Shown here piece by piece: positions 45,413 through 55,500 of a DNA stretch of 64,000 nucleotides. Location: positions 858,501 through 922,500 of the forward strand of contig NZ_CP026530.1 of the NCBI RefSeq assembly GCF_004006315.1. The letters run 5' to 3'. Made by a program: the position numbers and the translations under genes. Numbering within the stretch: position 1 is the stretch's first letter; each line of letters starts with the position of its first letter. The DNA is from Nautilia sp. PV-1 (lineage in GTDB: Bacteria > Campylobacterota > Campylobacteria > Campylobacterales > Nautiliaceae). Under the pieces are notes generated by a model. That model saw only the letters and a program-made list of their open reading frames with translations, searched no databases and was not told the origin of the DNA.

Positions 45413-47285
45413 TGTCATCAACCTTTATTTTTACTATTTTATACGTATCTCCGTAATCTTTTAATTTAAACCCGCAAACCCCTTCGCTGCCTTTGGTATC
45501 GTATCTAAGCTTAACGGGAGGCTCCACCATATCAAATTCTATTCTGTTAAATGCGCTCCAGGGAGAACATGAAATAATTTTGGCGTTAAATATCGCCGTC
45601 TGATAGTTCTGAAGTGTTTCGTGAAGCTCTTGAAGATCTTTTTGAAGCAGTAAAATTTCATTTTTAAGTTCAAGCGTTTTATCTTTAAATTCATTATATT
45701 CTTTTATTTTCTTTAAAATTACTGCGGAAGTCTTTACGCCTTTTGCTTTGTTTTCCTTGTAGGTTTTCATATATTTTTCTATTGTCGGCTTGTTTTTTAA
45801 CAGAACTTCTTTTCTTTTATTGTATTCTTTTGTTTTAATTTCCAGGTTTCTTTTCACTTCCTCTATCATTTTTTCAAGTTTATCCGCATCGGCATTAAGG
45901 CCTAAAACTTCCAAAGGAGAAATTATCAGTCTGTTTTCACTGCCTTTGAGTTTGTTTATTTTTATCTGTTTCAGAGCATAAACCTCTACGTGGGAGCCCA
46001 TTATTTCAAATTCTACTTCTTCGGCTACTATTTTACCTCCTATAGCCTGTTTTATTTTTACTTTTTTCCCTTTTACAATGCCGCTTTCAAGTCTGTTGAT
46101 TTCAATTTCTTTACCTTCAACGTATCCTTTATGTATATTTATAAAAGCTTTATCGGCGTAAATTTTTGCTTTTTGGTGAGTCTGTCCTTCTATGGTCAGC
46201 TCTTTTGCGTTTATTTTAGCAGCTTTTCCTACGTTTCCTCGGACTATAAGAATAGTCGTTTCAACCGTCATATTGTCTGCAATCGCTTCTTTTAACGCAT
46301 CGCTTTCTTTTACGTCGAGTTTAACGTTTGAATCTTTAGCACCGCTGACGTTACCCGTTTGAAGATTTATCTGGGCTATTTCCATTTCGTCTTTTATAGT
46401 GTAAGAATCTCCGTCTTTGTATATATATCCGTCTTTAAGGGCGATATATAAGATTTTTTTATCGTCTTCTTCTTTTTTTATCTCTTCGGGGTTAAACGTA
46501 ATATTAGGAATTTCAAATTCCCTCACTTCCGGTATTTTAATTATTTTACCCCTGCAGTCCCTTCCGTTTCTTCCCTGCATCGGTTTAATGATTTCAATAA
46601 GCACATCTCCTGTTTTAACAGGGAAAATAAGTTCGTTTTTTATACTTTCTTTCTTTTTAAGATAATGATATATCACTTTGCCTTCAATATTTTCAACAGG
46701 ATCAATCCCCTGACACAGTTCGATCTCTTCTTCCTGTTCCAACTGGCCCAAAACACGTATTTTAGCGACAACCTTTTCTATGTCCTGATTCATTTTGTCG
46801 TCAAACAGTTCAATAAGCATGGAGTTTTTGATTTTCTTTTTATTCAGTTCGGTTTTTAACCTTTCCTGAAGATCCGGCTTATAAATTAAAAGGGATTCAG
46901 GTTTTACAATATAAACGGCATGTGTCATAAATCTGTTGATTTTCACTTCTCCGATCAGTTCAAAGTCATCGCTGAATTCGGCTCTTTTTATTTCAATCTC
47001 ATATACCTGTTTTATTTCATTTTCTTCATTAATTAAAAAATCTTCCATATGGACGAGTTCCCTGCTCTGATCGTCAAGCTCTACAAACTCACTGTTGCTT
47101 CCGATTTTTATATATGTTGTAAAATCAAGTATGTCAAAATCCAGAGAAGAAAGCGGAATGTTGTTGCTTGCAGATATTTTAAGCAAAGCTTCGTTAACGT
47201 TTTCCGTTCTTACAACATACGGCAGAACTTCCTTTTTTACCGCTTTTTCTTCCTTTTTCAAAAAATCAAATATACCCAATCTCAT
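45396..47285 (-). CDS. FapA/DUF342 family protein
   Basis: 629 aa. A central region (~210-430) consists of short beta-strand turns with GKAAKINAKELTIEGQTHQKAKIYADKAFI, the right-handed beta-helix of FapA (DUF342). FPVKTGDVLIEIIKPMQGRNGRDCRGK is the conserved FapA N domain. A C-terminal coiled coil (~455-570) is followed by a small beta domain. FapA proteins have been linked to polymer or surface binding and to flagellar control in some species; the role here is unknown. The position beside ruvA matches C. jejuni Cj0800c (from memory). Confidence 0.8.
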   Translation of the reverse strand: MRLGIFDFLKKEEKAVKKEVLPYVVRTENVNEALLKISASNNIPLSSLDFDILDFTTYIKIGSNSEFVELDDQSRELVHMEDFLINEENEIKQVYEIEIKRAEFSDDFELIGEVKINRFMTHAVYIVKPESLLIYKPDLQERLKTELNKKKIKNSMLIELFDDKMNQDIEKVVAKIRVLGQLEQEEEIELCQGIDPVENIEGKVIYHYLKKKESIKNELIFPVKTGDVLIEIIKPMQGRNGRDCRGKIIKIPEVREFEIPNITFNPEEIKKEEDDKKILYIALKDGYIYKDGDSYTIKDEMEIAQINLQTGNVSGAKDSNVKLDVKESDALKEAIADNMTVETTILIVRGNVGKAAKINAKELTIEGQTHQKAKIYADKAFINIHKGYVEGKEIEINRLESGIVKGKKVKIKQAIGGKIVAEEVEFEIMGSHVEVYALKQIKINKLKGSENRLIISPLEVLGLNADADKLEKMIEEVKRNLEIKTKEYNKRKEVLLKNKPTIEKYMKTYKENKAKGVKTSAVILKKIKEYNEFKDKTLELKNEILLLQKDLQELHETLQNYQTAIFNAKIISCSPWSAFNRIEFDMVEPPVKLRYDTKGSEGVCGFKLKDYGDTYKIVKIKVDDNDCGS

Positions 47286-47306
47286 CCTTTTGGTAAAATA
47301 CGTTTT

Positions 47307-48704
47307 ATGTTTAAAAATATAATCGTTAATTTTATAGGAATCTTTAATTCAAGAATCCTAGGCTTTATCCGTGATTTGTTAAGTGCTTCCATTCTAGGCG
47401 CAAATATCTATTCGGATATTTTTTTCGTGGCTTTTAAATTTCCAAACCTATTCAGACGGATTTTTGCCGAAGGCGCCTTTACACAAAGCTTTCTGCCAAG
47501 CTATGCCGCTTCTAAAAACAAACCGAAATTCGCATGGCTCGTTTTTAAAAAATTATTTATAATTATACTGATTTTATCGCTCTTTGTCACATTCTTCTCA
47601 AATATCGTAACAGACGTGCTGGCATACGGCTTTTCGCCCGAAGCAAAAAAACTGGCCTCTCCTCTTGTAGCGTTAAACTTCTGGTATCTGGATTTAATAT
47701 TTATTGTCACGTTTCTTGCAAGTCTTCTGCAGTATAAGAAACATTTTGCAACAACGGCCTTTTCGACGGCACTGCTGAATATATCTATAATCATATCGCT
47801 TCTGCTTTCGATGAATCTGCCAAAAGAACAGATTATCTGGTATATGAGTTTCGGCGTAATAGCGGGAGGTTTTGCACAGGTTATCGCACATGTGATCGCA
47901 GCAAAAAAATACAGAATACTAAAACTTCTGTACATAGGAGCCAAAAGCAGAAAAAAACAGGATATTAAGCAGTTCAAAAAACATTTTCTGCCCTCAGTGC
48001 TAGGCAATTCAACCGCTCAGTTAAGTTCGTTTATCGATACGTGGCTTGCAACGTTTTTAACCGCAGGAAGCATAAGTTATTTATACTACGCAAACAGACT
48101 TTTTCAGCTGCCGTTTGCACTTTTTGCAATTGCCGTTTCAACGGTTCTGTTTCCTAAAATAACAAAAGAGCTTAACGAGGGAAAAGAAAAAAGCGCTTTT
48201 TCTTCAATGAAAAAAACATTCTGGATTCTGTTTTATCTGCTTATTGCGGCTTCAATAGTCGCTATAACTGACTCGAAAGAAATAATAAAACTCCTGTTCG
48301 AACACGGGGCGTTTACAGAAAAAAACGCCGAAATAACCTCTGTAGTTCTTATCATGTATATGCTGGGACTGATTCCATACGGTCTGAACAAACTCTTTTC
48401 GAGCTATCTGTACGCAACGCACAGACACATAAAAGCCGCTAAAATCTCCGCATATTCGCTCATAGTAAACATCATACTTTCAATTATACTGCTTTACCCT
48501 CTTAAAGTATACGGACTGGCACTTGCAAGCAGTATAAGCGGTATGGTTTTATTCGTACTGACTCTAAAAGAGTTCGGATTTAATAAATTTTTGGAGTTTT
48601 TTGAAAAAAAATATCTTTTTTATATGGTTTTGGTTATATTAAGTAGTATAATTATCGCTATAGTTTTTAGAATAACAATATTATGGATATTAGCACATAT
48701 TTAA
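47307..48704 (+). CDS. murJ: lipid II flippase MurJ
   Basis: 465 aa with about 14 membrane helices. The N-terminus (IVNFIGIFNSRILGFIRDLLSASILGANIYSDIFFVAFKFPNLFRRIFAEGAFTQSFLP) is diagnostic. It flips lipid-linked peptidoglycan precursor across the inner membrane. The open frame extends upstream to 47049, antisense to the fapA-like gene; ATG 47307 fits because it starts the conserved helix. A 21-nt divergent gap separates it from the fapA-like gene. It is followed by cysS 9 nt later. Confidence 0.93.
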   Translation: MFKNIIVNFIGIFNSRILGFIRDLLSASILGANIYSDIFFVAFKFPNLFRRIFAEGAFTQSFLPSYAASKNKPKFAWLVFKKLFIIILILSLFVTFFSNIVTDVLAYGFSPEAKKLASPLVALNFWYLDLIFIVTFLASLLQYKKHFATTAFSTALLNISIIISLLLSMNLPKEQIIWYMSFGVIAGGFAQVIAHVIAAKKYRILKLLYIGAKSRKKQDIKQFKKHFLPSVLGNSTAQLSSFIDTWLATFLTAGSISYLYYANRLFQLPFALFAIAVSTVLFPKITKELNEGKEKSAFSSMKKTFWILFYLLIAASIVAITDSKEIIKLLFEHGAFTEKNAEITSVVLIMYMLGLIPYGLNKLFSSYLYATHRHIKAAKISAYSLIVNIILSIILLYPLKVYGLALASSISGMVLFVLTLKEFGFNKFLEFFEKKYLFYMVLVILSSIIIAIVFRITILWILAHI

Positions 48705-48713
48705 AGGAGCAGT

Positions 48714-50108
48714 ATGACAATATACGATTCACATCTTAAACAAAAAGTCGAATTTAAACCTATTAAAGAAGGGGAAGCAAGGATTTACGTATGCGGTCCT
48801 ACGGTATATGACGACGCGCATTTGGGGCATGCGAGAAGCTCTATAAGTTTTGATCTGTTAAGAAGGACGCTTAAAGCACTGGGATATAAAGTTACGTTTG
48901 TTAAAAACTTTACCGACATAGACGACAAAATAATAAATAAAATGAATAAAACCAGACAGTCTCTTAAAGAAATTACCGAATTTTATATAAATTCCTATTT
49001 AAGAGACATGGAAGCCATGAATGTACAAAGGGCGGATATAGAACCCAAAGCCACGGAATCTCTTGAAGCTATGTTTGATCTGATAGGACATCTGCTGGAC
49101 AAAGGCTATGCTTATCAGCTTCCAAACGGCGATATCTATTTTGACGTCAGCAAAGACCCAGAATACTGCAAACTATCAAATAAATGCCAGGAAGATGAGG
49201 TAATGCACAGAGTTGACACCGAAGGTAAAAGAAATGCGGCCGATTTTGCCCTCTGGAAAGCATGCAAAGGCGAAGGCGACGTATGTTTCGATTCACCTTT
49301 CGGAAGCGGAAGACCCGGATGGCATATAGAATGCAGCGCAATGATTAAAAAACATATCGCATACAGCGGAGAATATGAAATAGACATACACGGCGGAGGG
49401 GCTGATCTGTTTTTCCCTCACCATGAAAACGAAGAGGCTCAGACACGCTGCGCATACGGAGAACATCTGGCAAAATACTGGATGCATAACGGATTCGTCC
49501 AGATTAACGGCGAAAAAATGAGTAAATCTCTTGGCAACAGCTTTTTCGTAAAAGACGCCCTTAAACACTATCCCGGAGAAGTTTTAAGATTTTATCTTAT
49601 GAGCACGCACTACAGAGCTCCTCTGAATTTCAGCGAAGAAGACCTGATTGCCAGCAAAAAAAGGCTCGATAAACTTTACAGACTGAAAAAAAGAATTTAC
49701 GGACTTAATAAAAAGCAGCAAGACGCCGAGTTTGAATCCAAACTTCTTGAAGCCATGAGTGACGATTTAAACATCTCAAAAGCTCTTGCGGTTGTAGATG
49801 AATTCGTTAAAGAAGCAAACGAAAACCTTGACAAAAACCCTAAAGACAAGGCTTTAAAACAGAAAATTTTAAGCAATATAGAATTTATCGACGCTCTTTT
49901 GGGAGTCGGCGGCAGTGATGCTTACGAATATTTCCAGGCCGGAATAGATGAAGAGACTAAATCTAAAATCAACGAACTTATTTCTAAAAGAGCCGAAGCT
50001 AAAAAAGAAAAAAATTTCGAACTTGCCGATAAGATAAGAGACGAATTAAATTCAATGGGTATTCAGATACAGGACACGCCAAACGGCACTGTATGGGAGA
50101 AAGTTTAA
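48714..50108 (+). CDS. cysS: cysteine--tRNA ligase
   Basis: 464 aa class I synthetase. [17 protein letters not shown] supplies the zinc Cys and HIGH-like motif (HLGH); [14 protein letters not shown] and [18 protein letters not shown] give the remaining zinc ligands; EKMSKSLGN is KMSKS. The DALR-type C-terminal domain (~350-464) binds the anticodon. It overlaps the convergent DUF996 gene by 4 nt. Confidence 0.95.
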   Translation: MTIYDSHLKQKVEFKPIKEGEARIYVCGPTVYDDAHLGHARSSISFDLLRRTLKALGYKVTFVKNFTDIDDKIINKMNKTRQSLKEITEFYINSYLRDMEAMNVQRADIEPKATESLEAMFDLIGHLLDKGYAYQLPNGDIYFDVSKDPEYCKLSNKCQEDEVMHRVDTEGKRNAADFALWKACKGEGDVCFDSPFGSGRPGWHIECSAMIKKHIAYSGEYEIDIHGGGADLFFPHHENEEAQTRCAYGEHLAKYWMHNGFVQINGEKMSKSLGNSFFVKDALKHYPGEVLRFYLMSTHYRAPLNFSEEDLIASKKRLDKLYRLKKRIYGLNKKQQDAEFESKLLEAMSDDLNISKALAVVDEFVKEANENLDKNPKDKALKQKILSNIEFIDALLGVGGSDAYEYFQAGIDEETKSKINELISKRAEAKKEKNFELADKIRDELNSMGIQIQDTPNGTVWEKV

Positions 50109-50656
50109 TCTTTCTCTATCAGTTTCACATCTTCAATAATTTCAGCGTCTATTATTTCCTCAATAGTAAAAAATCCAAGCATTATCAAAAGCCATCCGAG
50201 AGTCCAGACGATAAGTCCGATGAAAAAAATATTCAATACGGCTCCGGCCACCAAAAACAATCCCCCTGTTTTCAGCAGTTTATTGTTAAACAACTCTCCT
50301 AAGAGGTAAAAACTTTTTTTAAAATATACCGCACTGATTATCTGCAAAACGTAATAAACGCTAAAATAGATAATGATTGATAGAGTTATCGGAATAATCG
50401 GGTTTGACGACAGCAATGAAAGTATCATGCTAGTTATTACGGCGACAAGTTTAAAATAAAACAGCATGGAAGACACAAACGCGAGTATTGAAGCAATAAG
50501 AAAATAATTAAATATTTTTTCGTTTTCTTTTGAATACAGATTTAAAGAAATTCCCAGAAAAATCAATCCAAGTATGGTAAAAAGTATCGATACAGCCGGA
50601 ATAAAGCTCATACATAAAAATGCGCTTCCGAGAATACCGTATATTTTGGCGTTCAA
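50105..50656 (-). CDS. DUF996 integral membrane protein
   Basis: 183 aa with about five hydrophobic helices: [35 protein letters not shown] near the N-terminus and two more pairs. The first ~60 residues match the DUF996 pattern. The function is unknown. AAAAAAGG lies upstream of the ATG. The C-terminus is acidic and cytoplasmic ([17 protein letters not shown]). Confidence 0.7.
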   Translation of the reverse strand: MNAKIYGILGSAFLCMSFIPAVSILFTILGLIFLGISLNLYSKENEKIFNYFLIASILAFVSSMLFYFKLVAVITSMILSLLSSNPIIPITLSIIIYFSVYYVLQIISAVYFKKSFYLLGELFNNKLLKTGGLFLVAGAVLNIFFIGLIVWTLGWLLIMLGFFTIEEIIDAEIIEDVKLIEKD

Positions 50657-50679
50657 ATTAATCCTTTTTTTAAATTGTT

Positions 50680-51048
50680 TTAAATTAATTTAATTTTTTT
50701 TATTTTTTTATAAATTTCATTATTTGTATAAAACGGCAAAGAATTAGTCTGTAAAATTGACGATTTTAATAAAATTATATCATCTATATCCGGATAATCA
50801 ATTTTTAACTTCGCAAATGTTAAAGCTTCTTTTTTTTCAAAAGGTAAAATTTCCATATTTCGTTTAATAAATTCTTTAATAATATATAAATTGTGATTAA
50901 CATTATGCGTTTTGTAAATTTCTGCAATTAATAAAGAATAATCAAAAATTGTTATATATAACTGTTCGGCAAGTGTAAACTTTGAAACAACCTTGTCTTT
51001 ACCAATTAAAAAATCAAGCACAACCGCAGCATCAACTATCATTTTCAT
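50680..51048 (-). CDS. PIN-domain ribonuclease toxin (VapC-like)
   Basis: 122 aa. Acidic residues of the PIN site occur in IVDAAVVLDFL (Asp6), YSLLIAEIYK (Glu) and YPDIDDIILLKSS (Asp pair). Expected to cleave RNA, often tRNA. It overlaps the upstream RHH gene by 4 nt (ATGA), the standard antitoxin-toxin arrangement. The sequence is divergent and lacks a clear fourth acidic residue near the C-terminus, so activity is uncertain. Confidence 0.75.
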   Translation of the reverse strand: MKMIVDAAVVLDFLIGKDKVVSKFTLAEQLYITIFDYSLLIAEIYKTHNVNHNLYIIKEFIKRNMEILPFEKKEALTFAKLKIDYPDIDDIILLKSSILQTNSLPFYTNNEIYKKIKKIKLI

Positions 51049-51254
51049 AATAAAGCCTTTATTTTTTTTACATCGTTTTTATCAATTTTGCCTAAAAATT
51101 TCAGAAAGTCTTTATTATGAAATTTTTTTAAATTTGTATAAGTTTTTACTGCATTTTCTACAATATGAACTTTTGTAGTTTCATATTCTTTTGCAAGCTC
51201 TTCAATCAATACAGCAACGTCTTCATTCATTCTGAAAGTTATTAGTTTTTTCAT
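51045..51254 (-). CDS. ribbon-helix-helix antitoxin (VapB-like)
   Basis: 69 aa. ITFRMNEDVAVLIEELAKEYETTKVHIVENAVKTY is a CopG/RHH domain with strand, helix and helix; the Lys-rich C-terminus would bind the toxin. AAGGAGGA lies upstream of the ATG. A minus-strand TATAGT at 51290-51285 may be the promoter. Autoregulation is expected from the family. Confidence 0.75.
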   Translation of the reverse strand: MKKLITFRMNEDVAVLIEELAKEYETTKVHIVENAVKTYTNLKKFHNKDFLKFLGKIDKNDVKKIKALL

Positions 51255-51401
51255 TTATCCTCCTTATGTAACTACGAAATATTAAACTATAATTTATTTT
51301 TTGTAAATATTTTAAATATTTTAAAATTGCCTAAAATAAAGGAAAAAATGTGTTTTTTTTTAAAAATTTTTTATTTTATATTAAGACAGCTTTCATAAAA
51401 A

Positions 51402-51407
51402 TATAAT
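51402..51407 (+). promoter_or_regulatory. -10 box of the first OmpA-domain gene
   Basis: TATAAT 29 nt before the ATG at 51437. The following bases GCATTCCAAAA recur in near-identical form before the second OmpA-domain gene. Confidence 0.5.
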
Positions 51408-51436
51408 TGCATTCCAAAATTTATTAAGGAGTGTTT

Positions 51437-51886
51437 ATGAAAAAATTACTTACATCTCTATTTGCTGCTGGATTGTTGTTTGCAGCAAACACGACACATG
51501 AGAAACCACATTCAAAAATAAAAACACATCATACTGCTCATCACAAATATGAAACATATAATTTCAATATCTCTTTTAAAGCGGGAAGTGTTACTCTTCA
51601 GAAAAAATATTTACCTAAAATCAAATCTTTCGCAGCTTATTTAAAAAAACATCCAAAATATAAAGCTATTATTATCGGTTATACCGATAATAAAGGAAAT
51701 AAAAAATATAACCTTAAATTATCTGAAAAAAGAGCAGAAGCAGTATATAAAGAACTGATTAAATTCGGAGTAAACAAAAAAAGATTAAGCTACAAAGGTG
51801 AAGGAGGAGCACATCCTGTTGCTTCAAACAAAACTGCAAAAGGAAGAATGAAAAACAGAAGAGTTATTGCAGTTATTATAAAATAA
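51437..51886 (+). CDS. OmpA-domain periplasmic protein, small
   Basis: 149 aa from the ATG at 51437 (a GTG at 51431 lies in the ribosome site). A signal peptide (residues 1-18, LLTSLFAAGLLFAA) is followed by a His-rich linker (~20-40, THEKPHSKIKTHHTAHH) and one OmpA C-terminal domain: YNFNISFKAGSV, IIGYTDNKGNKKYNLKLSEKRAEAVYKEL and GRMKNRRVIAVI. It would bind peptidoglycan without a barrel. The domain is closely related to that of the next gene. Confidence 0.88.
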   Translation: MKKLLTSLFAAGLLFAANTTHEKPHSKIKTHHTAHHKYETYNFNISFKAGSVTLQKKYLPKIKSFAAYLKKHPKYKAIIIGYTDNKGNKKYNLKLSEKRAEAVYKELIKFGVNKKRLSYKGEGGAHPVASNKTAKGRMKNRRVIAVIIK

Positions 51887-52026
51887 CTCTTTCTATTATT
51901 ACATATAATATACTAAATTATATATTTTGTAAATACAGGAAATTCTTAATTTTACCCTCAAAAACGTTACTTCATTTATTTTTTATAAAAAATTTTTCTT
52001 TTTCAGACTATTTTTTACAAAAGTTC

Positions 52027-52032
52027 CATAAT
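52027..52032 (+). promoter_or_regulatory. -10 box of the second OmpA-domain gene
   Basis: CATAAT followed by TTCATTCCAAAA, matching the region before the first OmpA-domain gene. It lies 31 nt before the ATG at 52064. Confidence 0.4.
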
Positions 52033-52063
52033 TTCATTCCAAAAAAAATTAAAGGAGTTTATT

Positions 52064-53014
52064 ATGAAAAAAACATTTATCGGACTATCGATTGCGGCAT
52101 CACTTCTTGCTGCAGGAAATTATCAGATAGGAATGGCCGGCGGACGCACCCATGTAAACAAATCACAAGCCATAGACAATTATGATTTTCTAAATTTCAG
52201 ATTCGGAGCACTGCTGCATAAATACGATGCGTTAAGACTTGAATTTGAAAAAAGCGGAAAAGTTTTAAACGGTGCGAGTTTGAAAAGGGCACTGCTTAAT
52301 TATGAATATGATTTCAAACCCGAATCAAAACTGTCCCCTTACTATTTTATAGGTGCCGGTTACCAGTGGGTAAGAGGAGATTATAAAAACGCCCTCGTCG
52401 CGGATATGGGACTTGGCCTGAAATACAAAATAACAGACCAGTTTAATGTTTTTTCGGAATTTAGAGGACTGAGGGACTACAGAAACATAAACAACCATTA
52501 CAGCGGAATATTTGGATTTGCCTATAATTTCGGCGGCAACACACAGACGCCGGTGCAGGAACCTCAGGAAACCGTAAAAACCAAACCGGCAGACAGCGAC
52601 CATGACGGAGTTCCGGATTACCTTGACAAATGCCCGAACACTCCGGCAGGTGTAAAAGTAGATAAAAACGGATGCCCTGTAAGTTTCAATTTTAATATAG
52701 AATTTGATACCAACAGCGCGGTAATTAAACTTGAATATATGCCTGCAATTAAAAAATTTGCAGAATTTTTAAAACAAAATTCGGCTTATAAAGCAAAGAT
52801 TCAGGGATATACCGACAATACGGGAAGCAGAGTTTATAATATAGTGCTTTCCCAAAAAAGAGCAAAAGCAGTATATGACGCATTAATAAAATTTGGAATA
52901 GACAAAAACAGACTTTCATGGGAAGGATTCGGTCCGGCTGATCCTATCGCATCAAACGACACTCCAAAAGGAAGGGCTGAAAATAGAAGAGTTGTAGCAA
53001 AACTCTCTTTTTAA
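52064..53014 (+). CDS. OmpA-family outer-membrane protein with calcium-binding TSP3 repeat
   Basis: 316 aa. A signal peptide (residues 1-17) precedes an eight-stranded barrel-like domain (~20-165; strands such as PYYFIGAGYQWVRGDYKNA and FSGIFGFAYNFG), then a TSP3 Asp-rich motif (DSDHDGVPDYLDKCPNTPAG, ~178-200) and a C-terminal OmpA domain (~205-316, GYTDNTGSRVYNIVLSQKRAKAV, GRAENRRVVAKL). It anchors the outer membrane to peptidoglycan. Confidence 0.9.
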   Translation: MKKTFIGLSIAASLLAAGNYQIGMAGGRTHVNKSQAIDNYDFLNFRFGALLHKYDALRLEFEKSGKVLNGASLKRALLNYEYDFKPESKLSPYYFIGAGYQWVRGDYKNALVADMGLGLKYKITDQFNVFSEFRGLRDYRNINNHYSGIFGFAYNFGGNTQTPVQEPQETVKTKPADSDHDGVPDYLDKCPNTPAGVKVDKNGCPVSFNFNIEFDTNSAVIKLEYMPAIKKFAEFLKQNSAYKAKIQGYTDNTGSRVYNIVLSQKRAKAVYDALIKFGIDKNRLSWEGFGPADPIASNDTPKGRAENRRVVAKLSF

Positions 53015-53016
53015 CC

Positions 53017-53038
53017 AAGGCTTTTCCAGCCTTTTTTT
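53017..53038 (+). terminator. rho-independent terminator after the OmpA-family gene
   Basis: AAGGCT (53017-53022) pairs with AGCCTT (53028-53033) around TTTCC and runs into a seven-T tract. It starts 3 nt after the stop codon. Confidence 0.75.
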
Positions 53039-53046
53039 AAAATAGG

Positions 53047-53052
53047 TATAAT
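53047..53052 (+). promoter_or_regulatory. -10 box of the ClC gene
   Basis: TATAAT 23 nt before the ATG at 53076, just behind the preceding terminator. The ribosome site is GGAG. Confidence 0.5.
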
Positions 53053-53075
53053 TATAAAAACCAAACGGAGAAGCC

Positions 53076-54350
53076 ATGATAAAAAATTTTCTGATAAGTT
53101 CCGTTCTGACGGGAATCGTTACTGGTATAATGATAGTAATATACTCTTTTTTGACGAAATATCTTTCATATATCCTTTTTTTCGGAGATCCGGTACAGAG
53201 TATAATGTATCTTCCCGTATGGCATATATACCTTGTACCTTTTGTTTCAATCCTGATAATCAATTATATGATAAGAAAAAACGAAAAAGTACGGGAATAC
53301 GGCGTAGCGGAAATTGCAAAAGCGGTTGAAGAAAACAAAATAACATATACGCTCAAAGACCTTTTTTGTAAAATATTCGCTTCGTCCCTTTCAATAGCAA
53401 GCGGCTTTGCAGTCGGAAACGAAGGACCTTCCGCCGCCATAGGAGCGATGATAGCGCAAAAATTCCACACTATGCTCAATCTTCCTAAAAATCTTCTTAA
53501 AGTTTCATTAAGCATAGGGGCCAGCAGCGGTATAGCGGCAGTTTTTGTATCTCCCATCACAGGCATAATGTTTGCCATAGAAAATGTGGCCTACGAATTT
53601 GTTAAAAACTTCGCGGGTTATCTTATTCTTGCCGGGGTTATCGCTTTCAGCGTATCATGGTATTTTATGGAACCGCTGATTTTTAATTATTCCACAGGAA
53701 AATTCATCGAATACAGATATGTTTTTGCAACACTGCTTTTTATTCCCGTAATTACGTTTTTTATATATTTTTATCTTTCTTTGAAAGATATAGTTTTAAA
53801 ATTTTTAAGAGAAAAACTTCCCAACTCCGGTAAAAATATCGTTATGGCCGTAATCGGAAGCCTGATAATAGGCACAATTCTTATAATCTCCCCGTATGCG
53901 GCTTTCAGCGGACATGAAGTTGTAAAAACCCTTATAAACGATACAGGGCATTTTCCGTTATATATGATATTTATTTTAATAGTTCTGCGGATAATTGCGA
54001 CAAGCGTATCTTTATATGCAAACGCGGTGGGAGGGGTGTTTATAGCGCTTATGAGTATCGGGGCGCTTGTCGGATACGGATTCGGGGAATCTGTGACATA
54101 TTTCGGATTTAAAGTCGAACCGTTTTATTTTGCGGCGATAGGCGCAGCCGTATTTATGGGTGTAAATATGAAACTTCCTTTAACAGCGGTCGTGCTCGCC
54201 CTGGAAACAACATACGATTACAATGTAATAATACCTACAGGCATAAGCGTTGTAATTGTGACATATCTTACCACACTGAAATTTGACCTTAAAAAACTTA
54301 ATTTTATGACATATAATAAAAAACAGTCCAATTTTTCTTCCGAAACTTAA
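53076..54350 (+). CDS. ClC-type chloride channel or transporter
   Basis: 424 aa, about ten or more membrane helices. GNEGPSAAIGAM matches the GxEGP filter with the gating Glu; SSGIAAVFVSPITGIMFAIE is the conserved helix pair; YANAVGGVFIALMSIGALVGYGFG matches the GGxFxP region, here lacking the final Pro. The Glu at the intracellular proton site was not identified. There are no CBS domains, as the C-terminus is short. Whether it transports Cl- or F- cannot be said. Confidence 0.88.
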   Translation: MIKNFLISSVLTGIVTGIMIVIYSFLTKYLSYILFFGDPVQSIMYLPVWHIYLVPFVSILIINYMIRKNEKVREYGVAEIAKAVEENKITYTLKDLFCKIFASSLSIASGFAVGNEGPSAAIGAMIAQKFHTMLNLPKNLLKVSLSIGASSGIAAVFVSPITGIMFAIENVAYEFVKNFAGYLILAGVIAFSVSWYFMEPLIFNYSTGKFIEYRYVFATLLFIPVITFFIYFYLSLKDIVLKFLREKLPNSGKNIVMAVIGSLIIGTILIISPYAAFSGHEVVKTLINDTGHFPLYMIFILIVLRIIATSVSLYANAVGGVFIALMSIGALVGYGFGESVTYFGFKVEPFYFAAIGAAVFMGVNMKLPLTAVVLALETTYDYNVIIPTGISVVIVTYLTTLKFDLKKLNFMTYNKKQSNFSSET

Positions 54351-54414
54351 AAGAGACGGTTTTTTCATCTTTTTTCTTTCTTTTTAAGTATAATTTTAAG
54401 AAAAAAGGTCTCTT

Positions 54415-55500
54415 ATGAGTTTTTTTGATATGATAAAACCCCTGATTTACAAAACGGATCCGGAACTTGCACATGATCTGGTGGATATGGCTTTCAGAAC
54501 CGCAAGAAGATGTCCTCTTTTTTTTAATCCTCTTGTTAAAGCGAATTTTGTTGACGATCCAATGCTTAATCAGAAAATCTGGAACCTGGAATTTAAAAAC
54601 CCCGTAGGTGTAGCCGCGGGATTTGACAAACACGCAACAATGGTATACGGCTGGCCTGCTTTAGGCTTCGGCTGGGGAGAAATAGGAGCCGTAACTCCCA
54701 AACCGCAACCGGGAAACGAAAAACCGAGAGCATGGAGACATATCGATTATGAAGCAGTTCAAAACGCTTACGGTTTTAACAATGAAGGTGTTCAGGTAAT
54801 CAAAAAAAGACTTAAAAAAATATATCCGTATATCCTTCCCATAGGGGCCAATATAGGTAAAAACAAAACGACTCCGGAAGATAAAGCTGTAGAAGATTAT
54901 AAAATACTCGTAAAAGAATTAAACGACGTAGTGGACTTTTTTGTAGTAAACATTTCCTCTCCGAACACTCCTGGTTTAAGAGACCTCCTGAATGCAGAAT
55001 TTATATCAAATCTGTTCGGGGAGCTCAAAAGCCTCACTCAAAAACCTGTTTTGATTAAATTTTCTCCGGATATGGAAGACGAACTGATTATAAATCTTGC
55101 AAACTATTCCGTTTTAGCGGGAGCAGACGGGATAATAGTCACGAATACGACTGTAAATTACGATTTGGTCGGAAGTGAAATAAAAAGAGGCGGAATTTCC
55201 GGAAAACCTCTGGCTCAAAGAAGCTACGAAGTTCTTAGAATTGTGGCCGGCGAAGTATTCGGACAAGTGCCTATTATAAGTGTAGGAGGCATAGACAGCG
55301 CCGAAGAAGCATATAAAAGAATAAAAGCCGGAGCTTCTCTTCTACAGGTTTACACAGCCATAATTTACAAAGGTCCCGGAATCGTAGGAGAAATCAACAG
55401 AGGATTAATAGAACTTCTGAAAAAAGACGGTTTTTCTCATATAAGTGAAGCAATAGGAATAGAAATTCCTAAAAAACTTGAGAACAAATCCAAAGCCTAA
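54415..55500 (+). CDS. pyrD: dihydroorotate dehydrogenase (quinone), class 2
   Basis: Oxidises dihydroorotate to orotate in pyrimidine synthesis, passing electrons to menaquinone. The 361-aa protein has an N-terminal membrane-binding helix pair (residues 1-40), NPVGVAAGFDKHATM, FVVNISSPNTPGLRDL with the class 2 catalytic Ser position, LIKFSPD, and ISVGGIDSAEEAYKRIKAGASLLQVYTAIIYKGP for FMN binding. Class 2 is shown by the N-terminal extension. It overlaps the convergent oxidoreductase by 4 nt. Confidence 0.95.
   Translation: MSFFDMIKPLIYKTDPELAHDLVDMAFRTARRCPLFFNPLVKANFVDDPMLNQKIWNLEFKNPVGVAAGFDKHATMVYGWPALGFGWGEIGAVTPKPQPGNEKPRAWRHIDYEAVQNAYGFNNEGVQVIKKRLKKIYPYILPIGANIGKNKTTPEDKAVEDYKILVKELNDVVDFFVVNISSPNTPGLRDLLNAEFISNLFGELKSLTQKPVLIKFSPDMEDELIINLANYSVLAGADGIIVTNTTVNYDLVGSEIKRGGISGKPLAQRSYEVLRIVAGEVFGQVPIISVGGIDSAEEAYKRIKAGASLLQVYTAIIYKGPGIVGEINRGLIELLKKDGFSHISEAIGIEIPKKLENKSKA

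Noticed and set aside
47049-47306. N-terminal extension of the murJ frame
   Set aside because: It is antisense to the fapA-like gene and not conserved in MurJ; the diagnostic N-terminus begins at ATG 47307.
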